Shown here one piece after another: positions 1 through 8,898 of a stretch of 38,818 nt of DNA. The stretch comes from Fidelibacterota bacterium (GTDB lineage Bacteria; Marinisomatota; Marinisomatia; Marinisomatales; UBA1611), in the NCBI GenBank assembly GCA_002722105.1, contig PBKF01000005.1:1-38818 (forward strand), read 5' to 3'. The stretch's first letter is position 1, and every line of letters begins with the position of its first letter. The notes beneath the pieces were generated by a model. The model saw only the letters and a list, made by a program, of their open reading frames with translations, was not told where the DNA came from and did no database searches. The translations under genes were made by a program, and so were the position numbers.

Positions 1-2
1 AT

Positions 3-77
3 AAAATGGATGATGTAACTTGGAGATATATGCACAAAAAGGTAGAAACATTTAGACCGTATGTATATGCAATATAG
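3..77 (+). CDS. 3' end of an unidentified ORF (partial)
   Basis: An open frame runs in from the left edge of the window and stops at TAG 75-77. Only about 24 residues are visible, ending RPYVYAI. I do not recognise the family. Its place next to a broken tRNA gene would suit the end of an integrase or other mobile-element gene, but no recombinase motif is visible in so short a piece, and it may not be coding at all. Confidence 0.25.
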   Translation, partial: KMDDVTWRYMHKKVETFRPYVYAI

Positions 78-96
78 TGTGTCATTTATGTGTCAT
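78..96. repeat. Short tandem direct repeat TGTGTCAT
   Basis: The octamer TGTGTCAT occurs at 78-85 and again at 89-96, an 11-base period or about one helical turn, directly after the partial ORF. Such a repeat could be a protein-binding site, for example an integrase arm site. No function can be shown. The rest of 97-332, apart from the tRNA fragment, holds only AT-rich sequence with a TACTAC-like simple stretch near 98-120. Confidence 0.3.
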
Positions 97-165
97 ATTT
101 ACTACAACTTACTACTACTTATGATGATGAATGAGAGGTGTTTTTTAGAGGGAAAATAAGTTTTC

Positions 166-224
166 TCGACTGTAGCTAAATCGGTTTTGCAAACCGCCCC
201 CTTAAGCCACTTGGGTACGACGCC
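166..224 (-). pseudogene. Truncated tRNA-Cys(GCA), 5' part only
   Basis: Read on the minus strand from 224, the sequence gives acceptor half GGCGTCG, TA, a D-arm of CCC with loop AAGTGGCTTAA and GGG, then an anticodon arm with loop TTGCAAA (anticodon GCA, Cys) on a four-base-pair CGGT/ACCG stem. A TCGAG that looks like a decayed T-loop follows. No T-stem partner is present, and no CGACGCC acceptor 3' half occurs anywhere in the 165 bases remaining before the window edge. The gene is therefore broken in or before its T-arm. It may be an attachment-site scar or a decayed tRNA copy. Confidence 0.6.
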
Positions 225-332
225 ATAGATCGTATTTTTCTTAAAAATTTGCGACGGAATTTACAGTATGAATTCCAAGCTTCAATTTACCTTTTTTGAT
301 TTATCACTCCAAATTATCCTGTAGCTTCAGCC

Positions 333-569
333 ATGGATATTGAACGCTTAAATATATACGAACGTCTAAGAGATTTCAAAGTCCCTGCAACCATATTGGA
401 TAATATTTTTTCCGATGAAAAGGACATCACTGTCCTAGAAAATGCTTATAATGCATTATTGCGTGATGGATTTAGAGAAGATGAAGCAGCTGAAGAAATT
501 GCTAAAATGATTTTTAAAGAATTAGATATCGATCCCAGCGATTACTTGGACGAAGAAGAAGAAAAATAA
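333..569 (+). CDS. Small acidic hypothetical protein
   Basis: This is a 78-residue soluble protein with no signal peptide or membrane segment. It looks all-helical (IYERLRDF, AYNALLRDGF, AAEEIAKMIFKEL) and ends in an acidic tail, DYLDEEEEK. I do not recognise the family. The start at 333 has no convincing Shine-Dalgarno sequence. The gene is convergent with the 119-residue minus-strand gene, and their 3' ends overlap by 28 bases, so the GAAGAAGAAGAA run encodes Glu on one strand and Ser on the other. Codon use looks ordinary for the window, which supports it as real, but it has no assignable role. Confidence 0.6.
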   Translation: MDIERLNIYERLRDFKVPATILDNIFSDEKDITVLENAYNALLRDGFREDEAAEEIAKMIFKELDIDPSDYLDEEEEK

Positions 570-901
570 TTCACATTGACCATGGGTGGCGATGGAACAA
601 TTATCTTATAATCAAAATCTTTACCTTCTAACACTTCCTGCCTTAATTGATCAACTTTAGGAATATGTTTAACCACTACATCATAGGAAGATAACCCTAT
701 TACCATGCTGTCAATTAATACATCGGAAAAATATATAGCTTCATTGCGGAGATAACCCTGTCGTACATCCTGCCAAACTGTTGGGCTGTCCATCATTTTA
801 CTCTGAGTTAGTAGTAAATAATGAGTAACGTATTCGTTTAGCGGTTCGGGATCTGCCGCCATAAGAACAGACGTAAGTGCTATTATTCCGATGTTCTTCA
901 T
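542..901 (-). CDS. Hypothetical secreted protein
   Basis: A 119-residue protein with a short signal peptide (MKNIGIIALTSVLMAADPEP, likely cleaved after LMA), so probably periplasmic. The mature part has no motif I know and ends in a serine run that arises because the DNA overlaps the acidic tail of the convergent gene. It starts seven bases after the stop of the oligoendopeptidase gene on the same strand and is probably the last gene of the peptide-uptake operon. No function is assigned. Confidence 0.6.
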   Translation of the reverse strand: MKNIGIIALTSVLMAADPEPLNEYVTHYLLLTQSKMMDSPTVWQDVRQGYLRNEAIYFSDVLIDSMVIGLSSYDVVVKHIPKVDQLRQEVLEGKDFDYKIIVPSPPMVNVNYFSSSSSK

Positions 902-908
902 AGTTCAA

Positions 909-2600
909 TTATAATGCTGAGACATCGATGCTTTCCAGCCAGTTGGTCACTTTTCCCACCACTTTTTCTAAACAGCCATCGTTAAAAGGTAACTCTAAGC
1001 CAGCTAATTCAACCAATCCCGTAAACGGGAGGCTTCCACCTGCCTGACACAAACGATAATAGTCTTCCCAGGCTTGATCACTGTCTTCTTCATTCTTCAT
1101 CCAAAACTGAAACGCGCAGGTCTGTGCTAAGGTATAGTCGATGTAATAAAATGGCATCTGGTAAATGTGAAGCTGTCCCTGCCATAGGCCACCGGATTTT
1201 GCATAGGCTATATCATCATAGTCTCTGTCAGGCAAGTATATGGATTCCAACTCCAGCCATTTTTCTTTTCTTTCTTTTGGAGTGGCATCAGGGTTTTCAA
1301 ACACCCAGTGCTGAAAATGGTCTACGCATGCGCCATAAGGTAAAAAGGATAAACTACCGGAAATATGTTTATATTTGAACCGGTCTGTTTCTTCCTTAAA
1401 AAATTCTTTCATCCAGGGCCAGGTAAAGAACTCCATACTCATAGAGTGAATCTCTGCAGATTCCATGGTCGGCCATAGATAACTGGAAAGAGGCTGCTCT
1501 CGACTAGAATAACACTGAAATGCGTGTCCCGCTTCATGCGTCAATACAGTTATATCATGATCTGTTCCATTAAAATTAGAAAATATGTATGGACGCTCAT
1601 ACTTGGGGAATGCGGTGCAAAAGCCACCTGCCATCTTACCATCCCGGTTCACTAAATCCATGAGATCTTCGTTCACCATGATATCAAAGAATTCACCAGT
1701 TTCATTAGATAATTCATGGTACATCTTTTGAGCTCGTTCTACCAATTCATCCGGAGTTCCTTTTGGTGTCGGATCCCCTTCTTTAAAGTTGATGCCATCA
1801 TAGAAATATAGGTGATCTAGACCCAGGATTTCTTTTCGCTGTTGGTTCAGCTTTTTTACAACTGGAACTACATGGTCAACAATTTGCTTTCTAAAATTGG
1901 CAACTTCTTTGGAACCATAATCTGACCGACTCATTCTCATGTACCCCAGCTCAACAAAATTTTCAAAGCCTAAAGTCGTTGCAATTTTATGACGAAGTTT
2001 CACCAGTTTATCATACAATTCGTCAAAAAATTCTCCATTTTCTTCAAACCATTTAAATCTGGCCTGGTAAGATTCTTTTCTTACTTCTCGGCTCTTATCT
2101 TTATGGAAAGGTCCTAAACCTGCCAAATTATATGCTTCACCTTTAAACTCTATTTGAGCACCGCCAATTTTTTGAGTGTATCGATTTCTAAGTTCAGTTT
2201 CTTCTTTGAGCATCTCTACAATATCAGGGTCAAATGTTTTCAGATCCATTTCAATTTGTTTTAGAAATGTTTCGCCCCATTCTGCGGCCAATTCTTCCTT
2301 AAACTGTGACGTATTAACAGCCTTATCCAATTCATTATGAATTTTCATATATTCAGGTCCGATGTTATCGTAATATTCTTTTTCGGCCTTCGCTTCATCA
2401 TCATTAATATTTTTATTAAAGTTAAGACTTGCAATGGCCTGGTAGGAAGAATATTCTCGGCTTGACTCATCCACTTCCTTCAAAACTGCAATTTGTTCAC
2501 CCGATGATTCAGCACTATTAAACCTTGTGAGCCAGCTGGACATATTTTGCCTTGCTTCATCTAGATTAATTCTTTCATAAGGATATTCACCGTATTTCAT
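909..2600 (-). CDS. pepF: Oligoendopeptidase F (M3 family zinc peptidase)
   Basis: A cytoplasmic zinc metallopeptidase that cuts short peptides. The zinc motif HEAGH lies at residues 355-359 (numbered from the chosen start), with ESAE about 20 residues later supplying the third, glutamate ligand, as in M3 enzymes. The length of 563 residues is normal for the PepF branch. I chose ATG 2600 over the in-frame ATG at 2618 because AAAGG sits six bases before it, while the outer ATG has no ribosome binding site. It follows the OppF-like ATPase gene closely in the same operon as the Yej-type importer, so it probably hydrolyses the imported peptides. The family is certain; peptide preference cannot be read from sequence. 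Confidence 0.95.
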   Translation of the reverse strand: MKYGEYPYERINLDEARQNMSSWLTRFNSAESSGEQIAVLKEVDESSREYSSYQAIASLNFNKNINDDEAKAEKEYYDNIGPEYMKIHNELDKAVNTSQFKEELAAEWGETFLKQIEMDLKTFDPDIVEMLKEETELRNRYTQKIGGAQIEFKGEAYNLAGLGPFHKDKSREVRKESYQARFKWFEENGEFFDELYDKLVKLRHKIATTLGFENFVELGYMRMSRSDYGSKEVANFRKQIVDHVVPVVKKLNQQRKEILGLDHLYFYDGINFKEGDPTPKGTPDELVERAQKMYHELSNETGEFFDIMVNEDLMDLVNRDGKMAGGFCTAFPKYERPYIFSNFNGTDHDITVLTHEAGHAFQCYSSREQPLSSYLWPTMESAEIHSMSMEFFTWPWMKEFFKEETDRFKYKHISGSLSFLPYGACVDHFQHWVFENPDATPKERKEKWLELESIYLPDRDYDDIAYAKSGGLWQGQLHIYQMPFYYIDYTLAQTCAFQFWMKNEEDSDQAWEDYYRLCQAGGSLPFTGLVELAGLELPFNDGCLEKVVGKVTNWLESIDVSAL

Positions 2601-2620
2601 GTTAGACCTTTCTTTCATTT

Positions 2621-3493
2621 TTAATTTGAATTTAAACGAGAAATCTTTCTTTCTTCTCTGCCTTTTGGGTCAGGCTGCGGTATCGCCATTAATAATTCTT
2701 TTGTATAATCATGCTGTGGGTTATTAAAAATTTCATCCGTATTGTTTATTTCAACCAGTTCACCATTATACATAACCCCGACTCGGTTAGAAATGTGTTT
2801 TACAACGGATAAATCATGCGCAATAAAAATAATGGAAAGATTTAACTCATCCTGTAGATCCATCATCAGGTTAATGATCTGAGCCTGGATGGACACATCC
2901 AGCGCAGACACCGGTTCATCAGCTATGATTATTTCCGGATCTGTGGCCAAAGACCTTGCAATGCCAATCCTCTGACGCTGGCCGCCAGAAAATTCATGAG
3001 GATACCTGTTTGACTGTTCAACCGATAAACCAACTTTATTTAACAGCCAATCAACTTTTTCATCCTTTTCTGTATCGGAGAGATTTGTATTGATATTGAG
3101 TGGCTCCCTAATGATATCCTTAACAAGCATCCGCGGATTTAGAGACGAATAGGGGTCCTGGAAAATCATCTGGATATGTTTTCGATAGGGTTTCATGCTC
3201 GACCTTGAGAGTCCAAGTAGTTCTATCTCACTTCCATCCATTGATATAGATATTTCACCTTTAATTTTAACATCCGGTGCCGTTAAGCGAAGTACATTTA
3301 AGATTGCATTTCCAAGTGTAGATTTTCCAGAACCGGATTCACCTACAATGCCTAGAGTTTCACCCTTTATTAGCTCAAAACTAACTCCCTTTACAGCATG
3401 CACTGCACCTATTCTTCTCTGCAATAGTCCACCAAAAATTGGAAAATCAACTACAAGATCATTTACTTTTAGTATTGGACTGCTTTCGTTCAT
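2621..3493 (-). CDS. Peptide ABC transporter ATPase, OppF/DppF type
   Basis: The second ATPase of the peptide importer, 290 residues. Walker A is GESGSGKS at 51-58, the ABC signature FSGGQ at 168-172, Walker B IIIADEP at 188-194 and the switch histidine in IAHD at about 224-227. The C-terminus carries the short oligopeptide-transporter extension (NPQHDYTKELL). Its ATG overlaps the stop of the preceding ATPase by one base (TAATG), indicating coupled translation. The permeases of this operon are of the YejB/YejE type, whose E. coli ATPase YejF is a single protein with two ATPase domains. Here those halves are two genes, and this one corresponds to the C-terminal half. Confidence 0.92.
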   Translation of the reverse strand: MNESSPILKVNDLVVDFPIFGGLLQRRIGAVHAVKGVSFELIKGETLGIVGESGSGKSTLGNAILNVLRLTAPDVKIKGEISISMDGSEIELLGLSRSSMKPYRKHIQMIFQDPYSSLNPRMLVKDIIREPLNINTNLSDTEKDEKVDWLLNKVGLSVEQSNRYPHEFSGGQRQRIGIARSLATDPEIIIADEPVSALDVSIQAQIINLMMDLQDELNLSIIFIAHDLSVVKHISNRVGVMYNGELVEINNTDEIFNNPQHDYTKELLMAIPQPDPKGREERKISRLNSN

Positions 3494-4479
3494 TATTGAA
3501 GAATTTCCGGCTTTACACGTGCAAAATGATTTTCTTTTATCTCAATCAGATCTGGCTCTATTCCGGTGCCGCTACAGGCACATTCATCAGCATCGAATCG
3601 TGAACAAAGCTTACAGCCATCACCCATTTCAATAATTGATGGTACCATGCCCTTCAAGGCTTTCAGCCTTTTCGTACTTTCATTCATTTTAGGTATTGAT
3701 TCCATCAATGCCTTGGTATAGGGATGAACAGGATTATTGAATAATTCATGTATATCGGCAATTTCTTGGATCACACCGCCATACATTACAATTACACGGT
3801 CACAAGTCTCAGCTACCACTGCCAGATCGTGAGTAATAAGCAATATTGCTGCATCTTCCCTTTTATTTTTAAGGCCCATCATCAAATCTAAAATTTGCGC
3901 CTGTATTGTTACATCAAGCGCAGTGGTTGGTTCATCCGCAATTAATAGTGCGGGATTACATTGTAAGGCCATTGCGATCATAATTCGCTGTCTCATACCG
4001 CCAGAGAATTGATGTGGATAGTCATTGATCCTTATTTCTGGGTCCGGGATCCCTACAGAATTGAGTATTTCAATGCTTTTCTTTGTTGCTTCTTCTTCCG
4101 TTAATTTATCATGATGAATAAGAATTTCATTCATCTGAGTTTTGACTCTCAAAACGGGGTTTAAAGACGTCATTGGCTCCTGGAAGATCATTGAAATATG
4201 CTTACCACGGTATTGGCTCATTTCTTCGTAGCTTAAATCCAGCAAATTCACGCCATTGTATATCACTTCACCGCTTACGATTTCGCCGGGCGGATTAGGT
4301 ATTAGACGATTAATTGATAAGGATGTTACAGATTTTCCGGAACCCGACTCTCCTACAATGCCCAATACTTCTCCTTTATAAATATCAAAGCTGACATCAT
4401 TAACCGCCTTAGCAACTCCAGCTTCTGTTTGAAAATACGTTTTCAAATTTTTTACTTCGATTAATTTATTGTTGCTCAT
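3493..4479 (-). CDS. Peptide ABC transporter ATPase, OppD/DppD type
   Basis: The first ATPase of the importer, 328 residues. Walker A is GESGSGKS at 43-50, the signature FSGGM at 158-162, and Walker B LLIADEP at 178-184 followed by TTALD. The C-terminal extension has four cysteines (C289, C292, C300, C302), as in OppD/DppD proteins, where they are linked to an iron-sulfur cluster. The start codon overlaps the stop of the permease gene by four bases. It corresponds to the N-terminal half of YejF and should pair with the neighbouring OppF-like protein as a heterodimer beneath the two permeases. Confidence 0.92.
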   Translation of the reverse strand: MSNNKLIEVKNLKTYFQTEAGVAKAVNDVSFDIYKGEVLGIVGESGSGKSVTSLSINRLIPNPPGEIVSGEVIYNGVNLLDLSYEEMSQYRGKHISMIFQEPMTSLNPVLRVKTQMNEILIHHDKLTEEEATKKSIEILNSVGIPDPEIRINDYPHQFSGGMRQRIMIAMALQCNPALLIADEPTTALDVTIQAQILDLMMGLKNKREDAAILLITHDLAVVAETCDRVIVMYGGVIQEIADIHELFNNPVHPYTKALMESIPKMNESTKRLKALKGMVPSIIEMGDGCKLCSRFDADECACSGTGIEPDLIEIKENHFARVKPEILQ

Positions 4480-5540
4480 CTCAATCTCGAGTATACCTTA
4501 GGATCGAAAGCTTCTCGAACCCCTTCACCAATAAATACAATTGATAGTAGTGTAAAAAATTGTGCAGATACAGGGGAGAAAACCATCCACCATTTTGAGA
4601 TATTTGAAAGCCCAATGTCAAGCATTTGTCCCCATGATGGTGTGGGCGGTGCTAGCCCAAAGCCGAGATAGTCTAGCCCAACTAAAGCTGAAATTCCTGC
4701 AACAACTGAAAAAGGGAAATAGGTGATGACTGGTACCAATGAATTCGGCAGTATATGCTTAAACATAATCTTAAAATCTGATTGTCCCATGCTTAAGGCT
4801 GCTGCCACATAGGGTTTTGCTTTTTCTCGGTAAAATTCTGCACGAATTAGGTAGGTCATACTAATCCAGTTTACAAGTGTATAAATACCAATCAGGAGTA
4901 AAAAGGAAGGTTTCAGAATCGATGAAATAATAATGATTACAAATAGCATAGGCAGACTGGACCAGACTTCGATTAGACGCTGGAAGAATAAATCAAATTT
5001 CCCTCCGAAATAGCCCATTGCACCTCCAATTAAGATACCAACAATGTAATTAATAATCGTCAGAAGTAACGCAAATGATATGGATATATTAAATGCATAA
5101 CACAATCTCGCAAATACATCTCTTCCAGTATTATCTGTACCCAGCCAGTGGATACTGTTTGGCGATTCAAACATTTTATTGCCTTCGTAGGTTATATCTT
5201 CGAAAGGAGAATATGGATACAGAGGTAGGATAACCCAATTGCTGTTCTGGTGATCATTTTGAAATTGAACTTTCAGTTTCCTGTAGCGTGCTTCTCCTGG
5301 TACATCCTGATTAAAAGTTTTTCCAGGGATATAGCCAGAGATAATTGGAAAATAATATTCATTATCATACTTAACGATGAGTGCACGATTATTGATCAAT
5401 AATGGTAAAAAAAATGAAAGAATATATAAGGACATCAAGATGACCAGAGAGTAGTACCCTCTTTTCAAGCCCTTAAACTTTTTCCAACGTTTTCTGAGGA
5501 CAGTTTCGTGTAGTTCCTGGTTGTCTTTCACTTCAACCAT
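4476..5540 (-). CDS. yejE: Peptide ABC transporter permease, YejE type
   Basis: An inner-membrane permease of 354 residues. It has one N-terminal membrane helix (about 29-50), a periplasmic segment containing KYDNEYYFPIISGY as in YejE proteins, and then about five helices in the transport domain. The EAA loop that docks on the ATPase is YVAAALSMGQSDFKIMFKHI followed by LPNSLVP. The region GLDYLGFGLAPPTPSWGQML is typical of the OppC/YejE family. It overlaps the YejB-type gene by one base and the OppD-type gene by four. Substrate is probably short peptides; E. coli Yej also takes up microcin C, but that cannot be inferred here. Confidence 0.9.
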   Translation of the reverse strand: MVEVKDNQELHETVLRKRWKKFKGLKRGYYSLVILMSLYILSFFLPLLINNRALIVKYDNEYYFPIISGYIPGKTFNQDVPGEARYRKLKVQFQNDHQNSNWVILPLYPYSPFEDITYEGNKMFESPNSIHWLGTDNTGRDVFARLCYAFNISISFALLLTIINYIVGILIGGAMGYFGGKFDLFFQRLIEVWSSLPMLFVIIIISSILKPSFLLLIGIYTLVNWISMTYLIRAEFYREKAKPYVAAALSMGQSDFKIMFKHILPNSLVPVITYFPFSVVAGISALVGLDYLGFGLAPPTPSWGQMLDIGLSNISKWWMVFSPVSAQFFTLLSIVFIGEGVREAFDPKVYSRLR

Positions 5541-6829
5541 TACTTGAATCTAATTCTTGGATCTACCGATGCTAATGCAAGATCTGAAATAATATTTCCT
5601 ACAAGACGAATTAATACTACGATAACTAAAAATCCTAATGTTACGGGATAGTCTCTGGCGAGAATCGCTTCAAAGGCCATTCTTCCAAATCCGTCAATAT
5701 TAAACATACGCTCAATAAAATAAGACCCCGCAATGACGACACCCAAAATATGACCAATACCGGAAGCGATCGGAATAAGACTGTTTCTCATGGCATGCAG
5801 CCAAATGACTCGTTTTTCTTTTAATCCTTTGGCAAAGGCAGTTCTCACATAGTCTTGACTTAAATTTTCCAATAAACTGTTTTTCATTAACACAGTCATA
5901 GTCGCAAAACTTCCTATGGTCCAGGCAATGATTGGCAGAATCATATGATGAAGCTGATCCAATATTTTTTGAATCGGAGTCAATGTCTCCCAGACTTCCG
6001 TTGGACTTCTGAATCCACCGAGTGGGAAGAAATCAAAAAAACTGCCTCCCCCAAATATAACCAGTAAAACCCCACCCAGAGCCCACCCGGGTATTGAATA
6101 GGCAATAAATATTGCAACGCTGGATCCAAAATCAAATATAGATCCATGATTTAGTGCTTTTCTTATCCCCAAAGGGATACAGATCAAGTAAGAGAGAAAA
6201 ATGCCTGTCAATCCAAAAAATAATGATACTTTAAATCTTGGCTTCATGACATGTGTCACGGGCTGAAGAAATGTATAGGACTTTCCTAAGTTCCCTGTCA
6301 GAATACCTGAAAATTCCTTTTGAAATATGACTGCATCCATGGAACCATTTTCATTATTTTGGTCTATATTGGCATGCCAGGCATCACTCAGTACTCCGTC
6401 TTTTTCATAGACAATCAGTTTATCTAAATCTTTTACATGCACATCAACTTTCCAATATTTCCCATCTCTCTTACCTACGCGTTTTTCATAGACTTCTTCA
6501 CCTTTTCCAATAGTGAAGTCTCTGTGCTTTATCTCTCTAGGCCACACACCCAGCCAGATTAAATACCTTTGATAAATGGGCTTATCGAACCCATAAAATC
6601 GTTCCAATTCTTTTAAAGCTTCCGGAGGTAATGTTGTTCCAGATCCTCCAATATCGATTGATGCAGCAGCACCACCTTCCGAATCCATACCACCCCCCAT
6701 CTGTAATTCTAACATTATTTGCTCAATCGGTCCACCTGGAGCCATTTGTAATATTGTAAAAACAAGTACAGTGGATCCAAAAAATGTTGGTATCATCAAT
6801 AATATACGTCTTAAGAAGTAGGTTAACAT
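5540..6829 (-). CDS. yejB: Peptide ABC transporter permease, YejB type
   Basis: An inner-membrane permease of 429 residues. The first helix is followed by APGGPIEQIM, a YejB hallmark. A long periplasmic insertion (about residues 35-190, including a glycine/serine-rich stretch) comes before the five-helix transport core. The EAA loop is YVRTAFAKGLKEKRVIWLHA, then MRNSLIP, and the C-terminus SVDPRIRFK matches the family ending. It lies eight bases after the binding-protein gene and overlaps the YejE-type gene by one base, so the complex is encoded in stoichiometric order. The large insertion is longer than in generic OppB proteins. Confidence 0.9.
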   Translation of the reverse strand: MLTYFLRRILLMIPTFFGSTVLVFTILQMAPGGPIEQIMLELQMGGGMDSEGGAAASIDIGGSGTTLPPEALKELERFYGFDKPIYQRYLIWLGVWPREIKHRDFTIGKGEEVYEKRVGKRDGKYWKVDVHVKDLDKLIVYEKDGVLSDAWHANIDQNNENGSMDAVIFQKEFSGILTGNLGKSYTFLQPVTHVMKPRFKVSLFFGLTGIFLSYLICIPLGIRKALNHGSIFDFGSSVAIFIAYSIPGWALGGVLLVIFGGGSFFDFFPLGGFRSPTEVWETLTPIQKILDQLHHMILPIIAWTIGSFATMTVLMKNSLLENLSQDYVRTAFAKGLKEKRVIWLHAMRNSLIPIASGIGHILGVVIAGSYFIERMFNIDGFGRMAFEAILARDYPVTLGFLVIVVLIRLVGNIISDLALASVDPRIRFK

Positions 6830-6836
6830 TTAAGTC

Positions 6837-8747
6837 TTATTGATTCTTTGATAAAAATTCTGGCCAGTATTTCATATCAATTGGTTTCAGATTTAGGTTC
6901 TTATTCTTTTCCATAGCATCATTCAGGGTGTTGTTTTTTGTCTCATCAAACCACCAATATTTAAAAATATCCCAATGCTCCCCTCCGTATCTCGTAAGCA
7001 TCCAGTCTGGAAAACTAAATTTATCCCACCACATAATACGCGCATAGTTTCTTGCAATCGAATATGCTATTGGATGGGTTTCATGAAAAATACCATCTAT
7101 CTCTCTAATGATATCGATACGGCGTTTTTGGTCAAAGCAAATGTCATATTCGTCCAATAGCTCATCAACGCGAGCACTCTTAAATCCCCATACATTATTA
7201 TTATCTGTTTTATCAGCCAAAGATGATCTCAATGTACCTTCAGGATTGGGATATACCAAGCCGGAATAAGCTAATGATGCAATTTTAAAATTACGGGCAT
7301 TCACATTTTTTATCATCGTATTATAGTCAATAAACTTAATTTGCATATCAATTCCATATTCTTTAAGCATCTGCTGTACCGGTGTAACCATGTACTCACG
7401 GCCTTTTTGAATCGGAATCTCAAAAGATAAAACTTGACCGGTTTTATCATGTACTAACCAACCATCATCATTTCTTTTACTGTAACCTGATGCGCTCAGA
7501 AGTTCTAAGGCTTTCTCAGGGTTAAACTTGAATGGATTATTACCCGGGTTTTCATAGGCACTTCCAGAATAAAGAGAATTCATCATGCTATATTCACTGT
7601 AATACATCTCACGATTCATTTTTTCTCTATTGTAAAGATAACAAAATGCATACCGTATATTTTTATCATTAAAGGGCCACTCTCTCATGTTAAAAAAATA
7701 CCCTTGGGTTCCTGCAGGTTTTTCAGAAAAAACTCTTTGTTTTTTTATCCAACCTTTTTGAGTTGCTTCAAAGTCAGTTTCTTCAACCCAAAGTCTGGAT
7801 GCATAACATCGAAATATATCCTGGTCTCCTTTTTTGAATTTTTCATATCGTAGCGCATCATTATCCTTTATTGCAGAAACCTTTATTCTGTCAAAATTAT
7901 ATCTATACCTTACAAATGGGTCATCTTTTGCCCAGTAATCATCTCTTCTTTCAACGATGTATGATTCCTGATTACGAATATGCTCATCGCGAATAATATA
8001 AGGACCTGTCCCAGGCGTCACGCTGAATGCGTATTCATCTAGAAATGCTGTGCCATCCAAATCTTTTAGAATATGGTTCGGCAAAAGTCTCATTGATGTA
8101 GCAAAATAAAGAAAATTTCTCCAATTGATTGATTTTGCTTTTACCGAAACAATGTATTTTGATTCTGCAACTGGTCGCTCAAATTTCGAGTATGTAATCT
8201 GGTAGGAAGGTGCCAGAATAGTCTCATCCATTAGCAACTCCCACGTGGCAATAACATCATCAGATGTGACAGGATATCCATCCCACCATCTCGCATCAGG
8301 GTTTATCCTAAACCTAAACGTCTTTTTATCATTACTTATATACCAATGGGTTGCTAATCTTGGAACAAATTCCAGTGTAACGGGGTGTGTTTCCAAAAGT
8401 GCTTCATAGCACAATTCGTGAATTGTTCTTGCGTTGAGTGATTGGCTACCGTTTTGCCCATAATAACGCATTGTTCTTGGAAATAGAGAATGTATATAGT
8501 CTAGCTGGCCACCTTTTTTTGCTCGTGGATCCCCAAAATAAGTACCATCATTTTCTTCAGACCAGACATAGGTTTGAAATCCAAGGCCTTCTGCAATGTC
8601 TTCAAAGCCATATCCGCCTTGTTTAGGTGATGTAAGCGTATCCACATCGTGAAAGACGAAAGATATAGTCCGGTTTGAGATTCCTGTTTCTTCACTGCCA
8701 CAGCCAATGAAAAATACAGCGATAAATGAAAATGTGAATTTTTGCAT
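6837..8747 (-). CDS. yejA: Peptide-binding lipoprotein, YejA type (SBP family 5)
   Basis: The extracytoplasmic substrate-binding protein of the importer, 636 residues. The N-terminus has a lipoprotein signal with lipobox FIGC (MQKFTFSFIAVFFIGCGSEE), so it is a membrane-anchored lipoprotein, unlike soluble E. coli YejA. Family-5 features include LATHWYIS with the following FRINPDARWWDG, and ILAPSYQITYSKFERP in the YejA style. It is the first gene of a tightly packed operon running to pepF. The start is followed directly by the signal peptide and no upstream in-frame alternative is needed. Family and role are clear; the exact ligand is not. Confidence 0.9.
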   Translation of the reverse strand: MQKFTFSFIAVFFIGCGSEETGISNRTISFVFHDVDTLTSPKQGGYGFEDIAEGLGFQTYVWSEENDGTYFGDPRAKKGGQLDYIHSLFPRTMRYYGQNGSQSLNARTIHELCYEALLETHPVTLEFVPRLATHWYISNDKKTFRFRINPDARWWDGYPVTSDDVIATWELLMDETILAPSYQITYSKFERPVAESKYIVSVKAKSINWRNFLYFATSMRLLPNHILKDLDGTAFLDEYAFSVTPGTGPYIIRDEHIRNQESYIVERRDDYWAKDDPFVRYRYNFDRIKVSAIKDNDALRYEKFKKGDQDIFRCYASRLWVEETDFEATQKGWIKKQRVFSEKPAGTQGYFFNMREWPFNDKNIRYAFCYLYNREKMNREMYYSEYSMMNSLYSGSAYENPGNNPFKFNPEKALELLSASGYSKRNDDGWLVHDKTGQVLSFEIPIQKGREYMVTPVQQMLKEYGIDMQIKFIDYNTMIKNVNARNFKIASLAYSGLVYPNPEGTLRSSLADKTDNNNVWGFKSARVDELLDEYDICFDQKRRIDIIREIDGIFHETHPIAYSIARNYARIMWWDKFSFPDWMLTRYGGEHWDIFKYWWFDETKNNTLNDAMEKNKNLNLKPIDMKYWPEFLSKNQ

Positions 8748-8827
8748 GGAAATAAAGATCTTTCTAATGATTATTTTATGTCAAAATAAAGGGCACGGAA
8801 ATTAGGGCATGAAAAAATGAAAAAAAT

Positions 8828-8833
8828 ATTATA
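8828..8833 (-). promoter_or_regulatory. Possible -10 element for the peptide-uptake operon
   Basis: The 151-base gap 8748-8898 separates the YejA-type gene from the gene upstream on the same strand and is the natural promoter site. On the minus strand it contains a perfect TATAAT at 8833-8828. No good -35 lies at the expected spacing, and a TTGACA nearer the gene has no matching -10. This is a weak call. Confidence 0.25.
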
Positions 8834-8898
8834 ATTCTATGCACTTTTATTGGTTCTTGTTATTTCTCACTAGATTTAAATATTATTTTATCCGAACC

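Noticed and set aside
166..224. Intact tRNA-Cys, or one interrupted by an intron
   Set aside because: No matching T-arm or CGACGCC acceptor half is found in the remaining sequence to the window edge, and the sequence after the anticodon arm does not look like a group I intron. An intron longer than the visible part cannot be fully excluded.
3195..3635. Plus-strand ORF of 146 residues opposite the two ATPase genes
   Set aside because: Antisense shadow of conserved Walker and N-terminal regions; no recognisable features.
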